Shown here: piece by piece, positions 18,706 through 28,339 of the stretch
How positions within the stretch are numbered: the stretch's first letter is position 1
Layout: every line of letters starts with the position of its first letter
Assembly (NCBI RefSeq): GCF_002887735.1
Contig: NZ_PKQP01000004.1
Location: 248,001 to 312,000 of the forward strand
DNA: 64,000 nucleotides
Direction of reading: 5' to 3'
DNA from: Stenotrophomonas bentonitica
GTDB taxonomy: Bacteria > Pseudomonadota > Gammaproteobacteria > Xanthomonadales > Xanthomonadaceae
Notes under the pieces: generated by a model
What the model was told of the DNA's origin: nothing
Seen by the model: the letters and a program-made list of their open reading frames with translations, nothing else
The model's database searches: none
Translations under genes and position numbers: made by a program

Positions 18706-19122
18706 ATGAGCGCATGGTTTTTCACTGCGTTGATTTACCTGGTTGGCTTCGTTGGCCTTGCTTCGATCGGCATACTTCCACTCCGGGCTTGGAAAGCTTT
18801 GAGAAGCGCGTTTGAGGGCAGCCTAGCTCCAACCGCAAGAACGACATCGCTTGTTTTCATTGCGCTGATGGCTGCAGTAGCCCTCTGGGCTGACATGCAG
18901 ATCACGATCCGAATTTTCAAGTGTCTTACTGAAAGCTACTGTGGTCCAGGTGTTGCAAGTGGCTGGACCTATCTGGCGACGCTTGGCGCGGTGTGCATTG
19001 CTAGCGCCGGAACGGCCGGATTCTCGGAGGATCCTGGCGTATTGATGCACTCGGAGGCAGCCAGCTTCTTAGTTGACTGCGGGAGGCAGGGCTGGAAAGG
19101 TGGTGATGGTAAATTCATTTGA
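18706..19122 (+). CDS. Hypothetical membrane protein (138 aa)
   Basis: Not recognised. Three hydrophobic stretches are visible, at about residues 4-26, 48-66 and 87-107, with a Cys pair (KCLTESYCG) in the loop between the second and third. AGGGG precedes the ATG. Codon use is less GC-biased than in flanking genes, which suggests acquisition by transfer. A second small membrane-protein gene follows after 14 bp, probably in the same transcript. Confidence 0.5.
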   Translation: MSAWFFTALIYLVGFVGLASIGILPLRAWKALRSAFEGSLAPTARTTSLVFIALMAAVALWADMQITIRIFKCLTESYCGPGVASGWTYLATLGAVCIASAGTAGFSEDPGVLMHSEAASFLVDCGRQGWKGGDGKFI

Positions 19123-19136
19123 GAAGGGTGGGTGAT

Positions 19137-19409
19137 ATGACGCCAAAAGCCTTGGGGCGGGTTACGATGCTCGCCAAAGTGCTGTCTGTAGTCTTGGTGG
19201 TTCACTTCCAGAGCAAGGCTTCAAGTGTTTACAAGCAGCTCAGACAGTGCGTTTCGGAGTCGGCTGATTTGAAGATGGCTGAAATGTGTCAGAACTATCC
19301 AGAGTCAATTGATTTCTACTTGAATATGATGCTTGGTTCATTTATTGCAACCCTGCTTTTTTATTACTTGATTGACAGGGTTGAAGCGAAATATGTTCTC
19401 CGTAAATGA
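19137..19409 (+). CDS. Hypothetical small membrane protein (90 aa)
   Basis: Not recognised. Two hydrophobic segments (about residues 12-24 and 64-80) flank a polar middle with two Cys (RQCVSES, EMCQNY). The C-terminus is RVEAKYVLRK. AAGGGTGGG lies just upstream of the ATG, which favours this start over an earlier in-frame codon at 19119. It pairs with the 138-residue membrane protein in the low-GC island. Confidence 0.5.
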   Translation: MTPKALGRVTMLAKVLSVVLVVHFQSKASSVYKQLRQCVSESADLKMAEMCQNYPESIDFYLNMMLGSFIATLLFYYLIDRVEAKYVLRK

Positions 19410-19964
19410 TTTTACAAGCGATGAAGGAGTGATTTGATCTAGATGGAATAGGTTCTGCCGTCTTTGGCTGGGGCGGGGTCCACACGTTGGAATAGAGATG
19501 GCGAATGCGTCTGCTCAGGACGTCCCAAATCGTCGGGGTCATCCGGCTGCGGCAGTCATCGGGCTGTCGCAGAAATAGGCTGATCAATGTGTTCGCTGGG
19601 TAATTCAGAACGTGATATTTGAAGGCCGGTCCCGGTAGAGCGCTCGGCCTCGCGTTAGAGGGTCCACGCCGCCTGGGGAATCCACTTTGTCCCGATGCAC
19701 ATGCCATCGTCCTGTAGGCGTGGATGGCATGCCTGATTCCTGGGATGACGCTTGTCGTCTTAAAGGAATAAAAATTGCGCACTGGCATCGAAATGTTAGG
19801 TGTGCCCTGTCCCAGAGGTCCAAGGCGCTAAGAAGTCATGGGATTGCCGTGCTGAGGCGTGAGCGAACTGCACGTGATAGCCATTGAGCGCTCAATGAGC
19901 GAGTTATGGCACTGGTTCAGGAATTAGGGGCCTTTGCACTCTGGTTGGGACATCCACAATCGCC
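19410..19964. other. Non-coding low-GC stretch, probable degenerate repeat
   Basis: About 550 bases without a credible gene; minus-strand open frames here have no start signals and no homology. Around 19620-19755 the sequence (on the minus strand beginning GTCATCCCAGGAATC) resembles the widespread dispersed repeats of proteobacteria that read GTCAT-CCC-x-GGAAT. The match is weak and degenerate. Confidence 0.3.
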
Positions 19965-20930
19965 TCACCGCTCCGAATGCCCACTCTCGTCATAGCTGCG
20001 CGGACTGAACAGGTCCGGCTGGATCAGCTCGATGAACGCCCGCGCCTGCGGTGACAGAAACCGCCCGCGGCGCACGATCACGCCATAACTCCGCTCCGGG
20101 AACCACGCACCCATCGAGCGTGTCACCAGCTTCTCGCGGTCGGCATCGTGCAGGCAGAGCGCCGGCACGATCGAGATGCCCATGCCCATCGCGACGTACT
20201 GCTTGATCACTTCCCAGCCACCCACCTCCAGCGCCACGGTGTAGGGCAGCCGATGCCGCTGGAACACCTGGTCCACCAGCCGGTACGTGATCTGGCGCTT
20301 GGGCGGCAGCACCAGCGGGTACTGCGAGATCGCCTCCAGGCTCAGTTCGCCGTGCGCCAGCGGATGATCGGGCGGGGCGATCAGCACCTGCTCGAAGCGG
20401 TAGGCCGGGGCGTAGCTGAGGTCGGCCGGCACGTCGGTCATCGAGCCCACCGCCAGGTCCGCCGCATCGCTGCGCAGCAGATCGGTGCCGTCGGCGCTGA
20501 TCGCGTTGTGCAGGGTCAGGCGGACATCCGGGTGGCGCTGGCGGAAGCGCTCCACGATGCGCGGCAGCAGGTACAGGATGGTCGAGCTGTTGGCCGCGAT
20601 GTTGAGCTCGCCGGCATCCAGCCCCTTCACCTTGTCGCGGAAGCTGGCCTCGAGCCCGTCCAGGTTTTCCACCAGCGGCAGCGCCATCTCATACAGCAGC
20701 TGCCCTTCGCGGCTGGGCACCAGGCGGCGGCCGCTGCGCTCGAACAGGCTGACGCCCAACTCGCGCTCCAGCGCCTGCAGCTGCTGGCTGATGGCCGGCT
20801 GGCTGACGAACAGCGCCTCAGCTGCCCGTGAGACTGAGCCGAGGCGGACCGTCTGGCAGAACGCCCGCAGCGGCTTGAGCCGGTCGGATTTGTAGGAAAA
20901 CCGGGGGCTTGGCGTGCGCGGCGTGGTCAT
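19965..20930 (-). CDS. LysR-family regulator divergent from aceB (CysB-like layout)
   Basis: A 321-residue LysR regulator. The DNA-binding domain includes the helix-turn-helix SVSRAAEALFVSQPAISQQLQ (about residues 28-48); a full effector domain follows. It is transcribed away from aceB with 108 bp between the start codons, and that gap contains a dyad ATAAG-N5-CTTAT. Position implies control of the glyoxylate shunt, which is inference. Start 20930 is chosen over 20966, which would place the extra residues inside the dyad region. Confidence 0.88.
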   Translation of the reverse strand: MTTPRTPSPRFSYKSDRLKPLRAFCQTVRLGSVSRAAEALFVSQPAISQQLQALERELGVSLFERSGRRLVPSREGQLLYEMALPLVENLDGLEASFRDKVKGLDAGELNIAANSSTILYLLPRIVERFRQRHPDVRLTLHNAISADGTDLLRSDAADLAVGSMTDVPADLSYAPAYRFEQVLIAPPDHPLAHGELSLEAISQYPLVLPPKRQITYRLVDQVFQRHRLPYTVALEVGGWEVIKQYVAMGMGISIVPALCLHDADREKLVTRSMGAWFPERSYGVIVRRGRFLSPQARAFIELIQPDLFSPRSYDESGHSER

Positions 20931-20941
20931 GGCGTCATGAG

Positions 20942-20958
20942 TATAAGCACACCTTATG
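20942..20958. promoter_or_regulatory. Dyad in the LysR-aceB gap, candidate operator
   Basis: ATAAG-CACAC-CTTAT (20943-20957) is a perfect 5-bp dyad of the A/T-rich kind LysR proteins bind, placed between the divergent regulator and aceB. Both start codons are within 100 bp. Confidence 0.45.
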
Positions 20959-21038
20959 TAAGCCATTGCAATAACTGCTTTGTCAAATATCGGCGCGGCG
21001 GCGCACGGTGGAGCTCAACCGCACCGCAGGAGCCCGCC

Positions 21039-22685
21039 ATGTCCGCCGTCGCTTACGCCACCGCCCAGCCCACCCCCGCCGATGCACCGGCCACCCCCGG
21101 CATCGCCCTCACCACCCAGCTGGCCGGCCAGTCCGCGCTGCTGCCGGCGGGGGTACTGGCGCTGCTGGTGTCGCTGCACCGGGCGGTGGAGCCGGAGCGT
21201 CAGCGCCGGCTGCAGGCACGGGTGGCCCGCCAAGCGTTCTTCGATGGCGGCGGCCTGCCGGACTTCCGTGCCGATACCGCCGAGATCCGCGCCAGCGACT
21301 GGCACGTCGCCCCGCTGCCGGAGGCGCTGCAGGACCGCCGGGTGGAGATCACCGGCCCGACCGACCCGAAGATGGTCATCAACGCGCTGAACTCCGGCGC
21401 CAAGGTCTTCATGGCAGACTTCGAGGATTCCACCGCCCCGGCCTGGCGCAACCTGCTGGCCGGCCAGCAGGCGCTGATCGGCGCGGTGCGGGGCGATCTG
21501 ACCCACACCGGACCGTCCGTCGATGGGAAGCCGGGCAAGCAGTACACGCTGCGTCCGTTCAACGAGCAGGCCGTGCTGATCGTGCGTCCGCGTGGCTGGC
21601 ACCTGGATGAGAAGCACGTGCGCATCGATGGCCAGCCGATCGCCGGTGGCCTGTTCGATGCGGCGGTGTTCGCCTTCCACAATGCCCGCACCCTGATGTG
21701 CAAGCAGCGTGGGCCGTACTTCTACCTGCCCAAGCTGCAGAGCATGGAAGAGGCGGCGCTGTGGGAGACCGCCCTGTCGCACATCGAGGGCATGCTCGGC
21801 CTGCCGCACGGCCAGATCAAGGTCACGGTGCTGATCGAAACGCTGCCGGCAGTGTTCGAGATGGACGAGATCCTGCACGCGCTGCGCGATCGCATCGTCG
21901 GCCTGAACTGTGGCCGCTGGGATTACATCTTTTCCTACATCAAGACCTTCCGCCGGCACGCCGACAAGGTGCTGCCCGAGCGCGGCCAGGTGACGATGAC
22001 CCAGCCGTTCCTGAAGGCCTATTCGGAGCTGCTGATCCGCACCTGCCATCGCCGTGGCGCGCATGCGATGGGTGGCATGGCCGCGCAGATTCCGATCAAC
22101 CATGACGCGGCCGCCAACGAGCAGGCGATGGCGCGGGTGCGGGCGGACAAGCTGCGCGAAGTCACCGCCGGCCATGACGGCACCTGGGTCGCGCACCCCG
22201 CGCTGATCCCGGTCGCGCAGGCGATCTTCGACGAACACATGCCCGGACCGAACCAGCACCGCGTGCTGCGCAACGATGTGCAGGTGGGCCGCGATGATCT
22301 GATCGCCGCGCCCACCGGCACCATCACCCGCGCCGGTTTCGAGGGCAACGTCGAGGTCTGTGTGCGCTACCTGGCCGCCTGGCTGGACGGCAACGGCTGC
22401 GTGCCGATCCACCACCTGATGGAAGACGCGGCCACCGCCGAGATCAGCCGCAGCCAGCTGTGGCAGTGGCTGCATACCGCCGGCCAGCACCTGGACGACG
22501 GCACCGCCATCGACCTGGCCCTGCTCGACGCCACCGTGGCCCAGCTGCCGGCGCGGCTGGGCGATACCGCCGCGCTGCCCGGCAGCGCCCGCATCCCCGA
22601 GTCCATCGCGCTGCTGGCCGCGCTCAGCCGCCGCGAGGAGCTCACCGACTTCCTGACCCTGCCGGCCTACGACCGCCTCGACTGA
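21039..22685 (+). CDS. aceB: Malate synthase A
   Basis: Condenses glyoxylate with acetyl-CoA to malate, the second step of the glyoxylate shunt. The 548-residue protein has the core signature [20 protein letters not shown] (about residues 110-130). The conserved [13 protein letters not shown] and [16 protein letters not shown] blocks are also present. The ATG follows GCAGGAG. The gene's last 30 bases are duplicated directly downstream. It is paired with aceA 83 bp on, and probably controlled by the divergent LysR gene. Confidence 0.96.
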   Translation: MSAVAYATAQPTPADAPATPGIALTTQLAGQSALLPAGVLALLVSLHRAVEPERQRRLQARVARQAFFDGGGLPDFRADTAEIRASDWHVAPLPEALQDRRVEITGPTDPKMVINALNSGAKVFMADFEDSTAPAWRNLLAGQQALIGAVRGDLTHTGPSVDGKPGKQYTLRPFNEQAVLIVRPRGWHLDEKHVRIDGQPIAGGLFDAAVFAFHNARTLMCKQRGPYFYLPKLQSMEEAALWETALSHIEGMLGLPHGQIKVTVLIETLPAVFEMDEILHALRDRIVGLNCGRWDYIFSYIKTFRRHADKVLPERGQVTMTQPFLKAYSELLIRTCHRRGAHAMGGMAAQIPINHDAAANEQAMARVRADKLREVTAGHDGTWVAHPALIPVAQAIFDEHMPGPNQHRVLRNDVQVGRDDLIAAPTGTITRAGFEGNVEVCVRYLAAWLDGNGCVPIHHLMEDAATAEISRSQLWQWLHTAGQHLDDGTAIDLALLDATVAQLPARLGDTAALPGSARIPESIALLAALSRREELTDFLTLPAYDRLD

Positions 22686-22715
22686 ACCCTGCCGGCCTAC
22701 GACCGCCTCGACTGA
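22656..22715 (+). repeat. Perfect 30-bp tandem duplication of the aceB 3' end
   Basis: Bases 22656-22685 (ACCCTGCCGGCC to the stop TGA) are repeated without change at 22686-22715. The first copy encodes the last nine aceB codons and the stop; the second lies in the aceB-aceA gap in the same phase. Confidence 0.97.
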
Positions 22716-22768
22716 CCACCCGCCATCCACCTGCTGTTACCGCATCCGTTCCCTTTTGGAGATTCGAC

Positions 22769-24061
22769 ATGAGCACCCTGCAGACCGCCGAACAGATCCA
22801 GCACTCTTGGAACACCGACCCGCGCTGGGCCGGGATCACCCGCAACTACACCGCCGCCGACGTGGTGCGCCTGCGCGGCACCGTGCACGTGGAGCACTCG
22901 CTGGCACGGCTGGGCGCGGAGAAGCTGTGGACGTACCTGCAGGAGAAGGACTTCGTCAACGCGTTGGGTGCGCTGACCGGAAACCAGGCCATGCAGCAGG
23001 TCAAGGCCGGCTTGAACGCGATCTACCTGTCCGGCTGGCAGGTCGCTGCCGACGCCAACCTGGCCGGGCAAATGTACCCGGACCAGTCGCTCTACCCGGC
23101 CGATTCGGTGCCGGCGGTGGTCAAGCGCATCAACAACACCCTGCTGCGCGCCGATCAGCTGCACCATGCCGAGGGCAAGGATGACATCGACTTCCTGCAG
23201 CCGATCGTGGCCGATGCCGAAGCCGGTTTCGGCGGCGTGCTCAATGCCTTTGAGCTGATGAAGGCGATGATCGAGGCCGGCGCGGCCGGCGTTCACTTCG
23301 AGGACCAGCTGGCCTCGGTGAAGAAGTGCGGGCACATGGGTGGCAAGGTGCTGGTGCCGACCCGCGAGGCCATCGAAAAGCTCAACGCCGCGCGCCTGGC
23401 CGCCGACGTGATGGGCGTGCCGACCCTGCTGGTGGCGCGTACCGACGCGGAGGCCGCCGACCTGCTGACCAGTGATGTGGATGGCAACGACCAGCCGTTC
23501 ACCACCGGCGAGCGCACCGTGGAAGGCTTCTACAAGACCCGCAACGGCCTGGACCAGGCCATCAGCCGCGGCCTGGCTTACGCCCCCTACGCCGACCTGA
23601 TCTGGTGCGAGACCGGCAAGCCGGACCTGGAGTTCGCCCGCAAGTTCGCCGAAGCGATCCACGCCAAGTTCCCGGGCAAGCTGCTGGCCTATAACTGCTC
23701 GCCCAGCTTCAACTGGAAGAAGAACCTGGACGACGCCACCATCGCGACCTTCCAGAAGGAGATCGCCAAATATGGCTACAAGTTCCAGTTCATCACCCTG
23801 GCCGGCTTCCACGCCCTGAACTACTCGATGTTCAACCTGGCCCACGGCTACGCCCGCCGCCAGATGAGCGCCTTCGTGGAGCTGCAGGAAGCCGAGTTCG
23901 CCGCCGCCGACCGCGGCTTCACGGCGGTCAAGCACCAGCGCGAGGTCGGCACCGGCTACTTCGACGCGGTGACCCAGGCGATCCAGCAGGGCCAGTCCTC
24001 GACCACCGCCCTGAGCGGGTCCACCGAGGAAGAGCAGTTCAACGCCGAACGGGCGGCCTGA
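22769..24061 (+). CDS. aceA: Isocitrate lyase
   Basis: Splits isocitrate into succinate and glyoxylate, the first step of the glyoxylate shunt. The 430-residue protein has the catalytic KKCGHMGGK (Cys near residue 191). [14 protein letters not shown] and the downstream [12 protein letters not shown] substrate-binding segment are also present. TTTTGGAGA precedes the ATG. It lies after aceB with 83 bp between, including the 30-bp duplication. A GC-rich stem-loop follows the stop. Confidence 0.97.
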   Translation: MSTLQTAEQIQHSWNTDPRWAGITRNYTAADVVRLRGTVHVEHSLARLGAEKLWTYLQEKDFVNALGALTGNQAMQQVKAGLNAIYLSGWQVAADANLAGQMYPDQSLYPADSVPAVVKRINNTLLRADQLHHAEGKDDIDFLQPIVADAEAGFGGVLNAFELMKAMIEAGAAGVHFEDQLASVKKCGHMGGKVLVPTREAIEKLNAARLAADVMGVPTLLVARTDAEAADLLTSDVDGNDQPFTTGERTVEGFYKTRNGLDQAISRGLAYAPYADLIWCETGKPDLEFARKFAEAIHAKFPGKLLAYNCSPSFNWKKNLDDATIATFQKEIAKYGYKFQFITLAGFHALNYSMFNLAHGYARRQMSAFVELQEAEFAAADRGFTAVKHQREVGTGYFDAVTQAIQQGQSSTTALSGSTEEEQFNAERAA

Positions 24062-24090
24062 TCCAGGAAGGGCGGCCAAGGAAGGCCCAC

Positions 24091-24119
24091 AGGGCGGCCG
24101 GTCGGGGATCGGCCGCCCT
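24091..24119 (+). terminator. GC-rich stem-loop after aceA
   Basis: A perfect 10-bp stem AGGGCGGCCG / CGGCCGCCCT with a 9-nt loop, 30 bp after the stop. There is no T-run, so it may protect the transcript end as much as terminate. Confidence 0.6.
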
Positions 24120-24283
24120 GCGTCGTCTCGGGACCCGCCTCTTCACATCGTCACACGCGGTAGAACACGCGTGTTTTCACGATCTTGGGGGGTAAAAGTC
24201 GGAAATGGGATAGGGCGCACAGTTTTGAGGAGTGCTATCCTCCATCGCTCACCAGGGGGACGCTGAAAAGCGGGTGTTCGGAA

Positions 24284-25330
24284 ATGACCGGCAAGGGTGC
24301 GGCGGCGATCATGTGCGAACAGGAACCAGACATCGACCGCAAGGCGATGGCTGAGATCGTGCACGCCATCCTGAGCAACGGCGAGTCCGCATTGTTCTCC
24401 GAATTCGGCCGGCAACGCAAGCTGCCCTCAGGCACCCATCTGTTCCATCGCGGCCACGCCGGCAACACGATGTACGTGATCGTCAGCGGCTGCATCGAAC
24501 TGGACTTCGGCGAAGACCTCGTCGTGAAGTCACTCGGTCCCAATGAATTCTTCGGCGAGCTGGGCCTGCTGATCGGCGACCACCAGCGCACGGCCGGCGC
24601 GCGTGCGGTCCAGGACAGCATCGTGCTGGAACTGGACCACGACGATTTCCAGCGTCTGGTCGACCGCGACCCTGGTCTGCTGGCCTACTTCCTGCGCCGC
24701 ACGATCATGCGGGTGGTGAGCAACGAGCAGGTGTTGATCCGCCAGCTGCGCCGCCGCAACCACGATCTCGAAACCGCGCTGGACAACCTCTACGTCACCA
24801 CTCACCAGCTCACCCACACGCGCGAGCTGGTGCGCACCGACGAGCTGACCGGCCTGCACAACCGGCGTGGCCTCGCGCTCTACCTGCAGGACTGCCGTGC
24901 GCAGGAAAACAGCGCGCCGCAGGGCCTGCTGCTGATCGACTGCGACCAGTTCAAGCAGGTCAACGATGTGCACGGCCACCAGGCCGGCGACCGCGTGCTG
25001 CAGAGCGTGGCCAACATCCTGCGCTCGGTGGCCACCGAGCCGGACGTGGCCTGCCGGCTGGGCGGCGACGAATTCTGCCTGCTGCTGCGCAGCGCCGACC
25101 AGGACAGCCTGCAGCACGCCGCCGAGTTCATTCTCAGCGCGGTGCATGGCCTGATCGACCGTGCGCATGGCGTGCCGCATGTGTGCCCGGTCAGCATCGG
25201 GGTCTGTCTGATCGACCCGCAGACCGACTGGAGCGAGTGGTACGCCCGCGCCGACAATGCGCTGTACCAGGCCAAACGGCTGGGCGGCAACCGATTGCAC
25301 TGGTCGCGATCAGCGACCGCCACACCCTGA
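24284..25330 (+). CDS. Cyclic-nucleotide-binding domain plus GGDEF (putative diguanylate cyclase)
   Basis: A 348-residue cytoplasmic protein. Residues ~25-140 form a CRP-type cNMP-binding domain with a well-kept phosphate cassette (FFGELGLL, then RTAGARA). Residues ~185-340 form a GGDEF domain with intact LGGDEFC, DELTGLHNRRGL and HQAGD motifs. The product-inhibition RxxD site is absent (TEPD at that place), so the cyclase may lack feedback. It ends 13 bp before the cyclase-like gene, so both are probably one transcript. The ATG at 24311 is an alternative start. Confidence 0.8.
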   Translation: MTGKGAAAIMCEQEPDIDRKAMAEIVHAILSNGESALFSEFGRQRKLPSGTHLFHRGHAGNTMYVIVSGCIELDFGEDLVVKSLGPNEFFGELGLLIGDHQRTAGARAVQDSIVLELDHDDFQRLVDRDPGLLAYFLRRTIMRVVSNEQVLIRQLRRRNHDLETALDNLYVTTHQLTHTRELVRTDELTGLHNRRGLALYLQDCRAQENSAPQGLLLIDCDQFKQVNDVHGHQAGDRVLQSVANILRSVATEPDVACRLGGDEFCLLLRSADQDSLQHAAEFILSAVHGLIDRAHGVPHVCPVSIGVCLIDPQTDWSEWYARADNALYQAKRLGGNRLHWSRSATATP

Positions 25331-25343
25331 TCGGGAGATCGGC

Positions 25344-27833
25344 ATGAACGGCGACAACGGAACGTCGACCCAGGCCCCGCAGATGCGGGCGCTGCTGTTC
25401 ACCGATCTGTGCGACTCGCTGATCCTGGTGGAGCGGATTGGCGATGCGGCCGCGGCCGAGCTGTTCCAGGCGCATGACCGGCTGGTGCTGGTGTTGCAGC
25501 AACAGTGGAATGGTCGCCTGATCGATCGTTCCGATGGCCTGCTGCTGTTGTTCGAGCGCGCCATCGATGGTCTCGGCTTTGCGCTGGATTACCAGCGCGG
25601 CCTGCAGGAGATCGGCAAGCAACGCAACATCGTGCTGCGCGCACGCGCGGGCCTGCACGTCGGCGAAGTGCTGACCTGGGAAAACAGCCCCGAGGCGATC
25701 AAGGTTGGGGCCAAATCGCTGGAGGTCGAGGGCCTGGCCAAGCCGATGGCCGCGCGCCTGATGGCCCTTGCCCGGCCCGGGCAGATCCTGCTCTCGGCCG
25801 TGGCCGAATCGCTGACCCATCGCGCGGTGGGCGAGCTGGGGGAGCGTGGCGAGCGACTGGTGTGGAAATCGCACGGCGGCTGGCGGTTCAAGGGCATGCC
25901 CGGTCGCCAGGACATCCATGAAGTGGGCGAACCGGAGTTTGCGCCGCTGCGTGCCCCACGCGGCAGCCCCAAGGCCCGCCGTGCCGTGCCGCTGTGGCGC
26001 CGGCCGATGACACTGCTGGCCGAGGTGGCGCTGGTGGCAGGCATGGTCTTCGGCACCTGGGCCTTTCTACGCCCGACGCCGGCCATTGCCTTCGGCGAAC
26101 GGGATTGGGTGGTACTGGGCAACCTCCATAACCTGACCGGCAATGCACTGCTGGACGACAGTCTTCAACAGGCGTTCCGCATTTCTCTGGAGCAGTCGCG
26201 TTACGTCAATGTGCTCAGCGACATGAAGGTGCAGGAAACGCTGGAGCGGATGCGTCGCGAAGGTGGAGCGCTGGACCGCGACGCGGCGATCGAGGTCGCG
26301 CTGCGTGAGGGTGCCAGAGCCGTGATCGTACCCACCGTGGCCGAAGTGCATGGGCGGCTGCGTGTTTCACTGGAACTGATCGATCCCAACACCGGCAATA
26401 CGGCGTGGTCCGACCATGCCGATGGCCGCGGCATGGAATCCCTGCTGGGATCCACCGATGACGTCGTGGCTCAGATGCGCGTGGAGCTCGGCGAGGCCAT
26501 GCATGACATCTCGCGGGACTCGATGCCGCTGCCCAAGGTGGCGACGGCCAGCCTGGATGCGCTGCATGCCTACGCGATGGGCGTCAAAGCATACGGCGAT
26601 GGACGCTATGACGACGCGCAGCGGTTTTTCGGGCAGGCGGTGCGTTTCGATCCGGACTTCGCGTTCGCCTACCTGGCACAGCTGCGCATCCAGTGGGGCC
26701 GGGGCAATCCCGAAGGGGCCCGGCAATCGCTGGCCGCGGCAAAACGCGCTGCCGGTCGCTTGTCAGGGCGGGATCGGCTGTACATGGACGCCTGGGATGC
26801 CGATCTCAACGGCGCCGGAACACTCGCCACGGCCGAAAAGTGGAAGCTCTTGGGCGATCTCTATCCCGATTACCACGGCGCCCATGCCAACTACGCCTGG
26901 TCCATGCTGAGCGTGGGGCGGTATAGCGAGTCCGAGCAGGCTGCACGCAAGGCCGCTGTCGCACAGAACCCGTTGCAGGCCATGGCGTTGCAGGCGCTCG
27001 GTCGCGCCGAGCTGGCGCAGAATCACGCCGATGCGGCACTGCGCAGCTATCGTCAATCCGCACGGATCGGTCAATGGTCAGTGAACCGCCACATGGTCGC
27101 CGCGCTCGCCGCTCATGGCGACCTGGTGGGCGCCCAGCGCATGCTTGCCGCCGCTCGGGAGGATGATCTTGCCATGCACCTGGAGGGCACCGCCGTCGCG
27201 TTGGACGCGGGCGAGCCGGCGGCGGCACTGCGGGCCAATGCAGCTGCGCTGCGCCACTGTGGTGACAATGCGCGGATCTGCGGAATGTTCCAGGCGCAGT
27301 CGCTTTCGCTGGCCAGCATTGCCGTGCGAAAGGCCGGCGCACACGAATATGAGCAGCTTATCGCCACCATGATCGCGCAGGCGGCCGATCCTGCGGCAGG
27401 CGAGCGGGGAGAGTGGCTGTACATGGCCGCTGCCTCGGCCTATCTCGCGCAACGCGCCGAGCTCTATGACGTGGCACGTCGCCAGTTGCCGCATCTGCAG
27501 CGACTTGCCAAGGCACTGGATGACCCGCGTGGAACGCAGATGGTGGCGGTGCTGGTGGCCAACCAGGATCGCGTGGATGGCCGGGCTGCGCAATCGGTGC
27601 AGCGCTTGCGCGCGCTCATCGACGGCAGCGAGTTGTTCCAGGTCCACGTCGCCCTGCAGGACAGCCTGGTGGCCGCCGGGGACCAGGTGGCTGCCGCCGC
27701 CGAGCAACGCTGGCTGGCGACACAACGCGGCAGGGCCTACGCGGAGAACGCCGGTTCCTATCTCCTGCAGGCGCTGAATGTCCATGACAGCCGGGCCGCA
27801 CAACGACGTCTGGACGCGACGTCGTTGCAGTAA
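25344..27833 (+). CDS. Putative peptide-modification-system cyclase (class III cyclase-like, TM, TPR)
   Basis: An 829-residue three-part protein. Residues ~14-190 resemble class III adenylate/guanylate cyclases. Both metal-binding Asp are present (Asp21 in FTDLCDS, Asp64 in RSDGLLLLF) and Arg138 is kept in MAARL. The transition-state Asn is replaced by Pro134, so activity is doubtful. One membrane helix (about 222-242) leads to a long TPR-like helical region. The build and neighbours match the TIGR04510-type cyclase of a proposed xanthomonad RiPP system. It converges with the peptide gene, ending 11 bp from it. Confidence 0.8.
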   Translation: MNGDNGTSTQAPQMRALLFTDLCDSLILVERIGDAAAAELFQAHDRLVLVLQQQWNGRLIDRSDGLLLLFERAIDGLGFALDYQRGLQEIGKQRNIVLRARAGLHVGEVLTWENSPEAIKVGAKSLEVEGLAKPMAARLMALARPGQILLSAVAESLTHRAVGELGERGERLVWKSHGGWRFKGMPGRQDIHEVGEPEFAPLRAPRGSPKARRAVPLWRRPMTLLAEVALVAGMVFGTWAFLRPTPAIAFGERDWVVLGNLHNLTGNALLDDSLQQAFRISLEQSRYVNVLSDMKVQETLERMRREGGALDRDAAIEVALREGARAVIVPTVAEVHGRLRVSLELIDPNTGNTAWSDHADGRGMESLLGSTDDVVAQMRVELGEAMHDISRDSMPLPKVATASLDALHAYAMGVKAYGDGRYDDAQRFFGQAVRFDPDFAFAYLAQLRIQWGRGNPEGARQSLAAAKRAAGRLSGRDRLYMDAWDADLNGAGTLATAEKWKLLGDLYPDYHGAHANYAWSMLSVGRYSESEQAARKAAVAQNPLQAMALQALGRAELAQNHADAALRSYRQSARIGQWSVNRHMVAALAAHGDLVGAQRMLAAAREDDLAMHLEGTAVALDAGEPAAALRANAAALRHCGDNARICGMFQAQSLSLASIAVRKAGAHEYEQLIATMIAQAADPAAGERGEWLYMAAASAYLAQRAELYDVARRQLPHLQRLAKALDDPRGTQMVAVLVANQDRVDGRAAQSVQRLRALIDGSELFQVHVALQDSLVAAGDQVAAAAEQRWLATQRGRAYAENAGSYLLQALNVHDSRAAQRRLDATSLQ

Positions 27834-27843
27834 CCGCCAGACC

Positions 27844-28152
27844 TCAGGGCTGCGGCTTGCGCTGCAGTTGTGAGTCGATGTCACCGCTGACGAAACAGTG
27901 CGGAAAGCTGAACGAGCTGGTGGCGGTCAGGTGGGCGAGCAGGCGCGTACGAGCGGCCAGGAATTCTTCCTTGCTGGCCAGCGGACCGCCTGATTCGCAG
28001 TCGCACGATGCCGCGCCCGCCTCGGCGCTGATGGTCGCCAGCGCGGCGGCGGGATCGGCCTGGAACAGGGTACGGAACGTATCGTCGCTGCTGAGCAGAT
28101 CCAGCAGCTGTACGGCATCGTTGGAGGAAAGCGGCGGAGAAGTGCTGGTCAT
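27844..28152 (-). CDS. Putative modified-peptide (RiPP) precursor with NHLP/Nif11-like leader
   Basis: A 102-residue product. Residues ~11-60 form an acidic, helical leader (AVQLLDLLSSDDTFRTLFQADPA) of the nitrile-hydratase/Nif11-like kind. A CDC pair (Cys50, Cys52) and an LASKEEFLAARTRLL helix follow. A variable tail contains FSFPHC (Cys86), a possible core peptide. It fits the TIGR04509-type putative modified peptides found with cyclase- and SagB-like partners. It is read divergently from the dehydrogenase, 187 bp between starts. Start 28152 gives the family's usual length; the ribosome site is weak. Confidence 0.75.
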   Translation of the reverse strand: MTSTSPPLSSNDAVQLLDLLSSDDTFRTLFQADPAAALATISAEAGAASCDCESGGPLASKEEFLAARTRLLAHLTATSSFSFPHCFVSGDIDSQLQRKPQP

Positions 28153-28339
28153 GTGGGATGTCTCGGAGATAGCGGAGGGAAGGAGGGGGCGTACGCGCAG
28201 GCCGGGGTGTGACGTTACAGCCGCGATCGATAGCGGCCGGCGCGTGAAGCGCTTGAGTCGCCCGATGATCATCGGCCTTCATCTTTGGCGATCCCGGCCG
28301 ACACACTGGAACACGCGATGCTTCCCTTTCTGGCTGCCC

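Noticed and set aside
18600..18815. A 71-codon open frame overlapping the 138-residue membrane-protein gene
   Set aside because: It overlaps a better-supported start at 18706 in another frame and has no motif.
19342..19788. A 148-codon minus-strand open frame in the low-GC island
   Set aside because: No ribosome site, no homology I recognise; part of it reads like translated dispersed-repeat sequence.
24227..24242. GAGGA-N6-TCCTC dyad before the GGDEF gene as an operator
   Set aside because: Only 5-bp arms and no supporting promoter boxes; too likely by chance.
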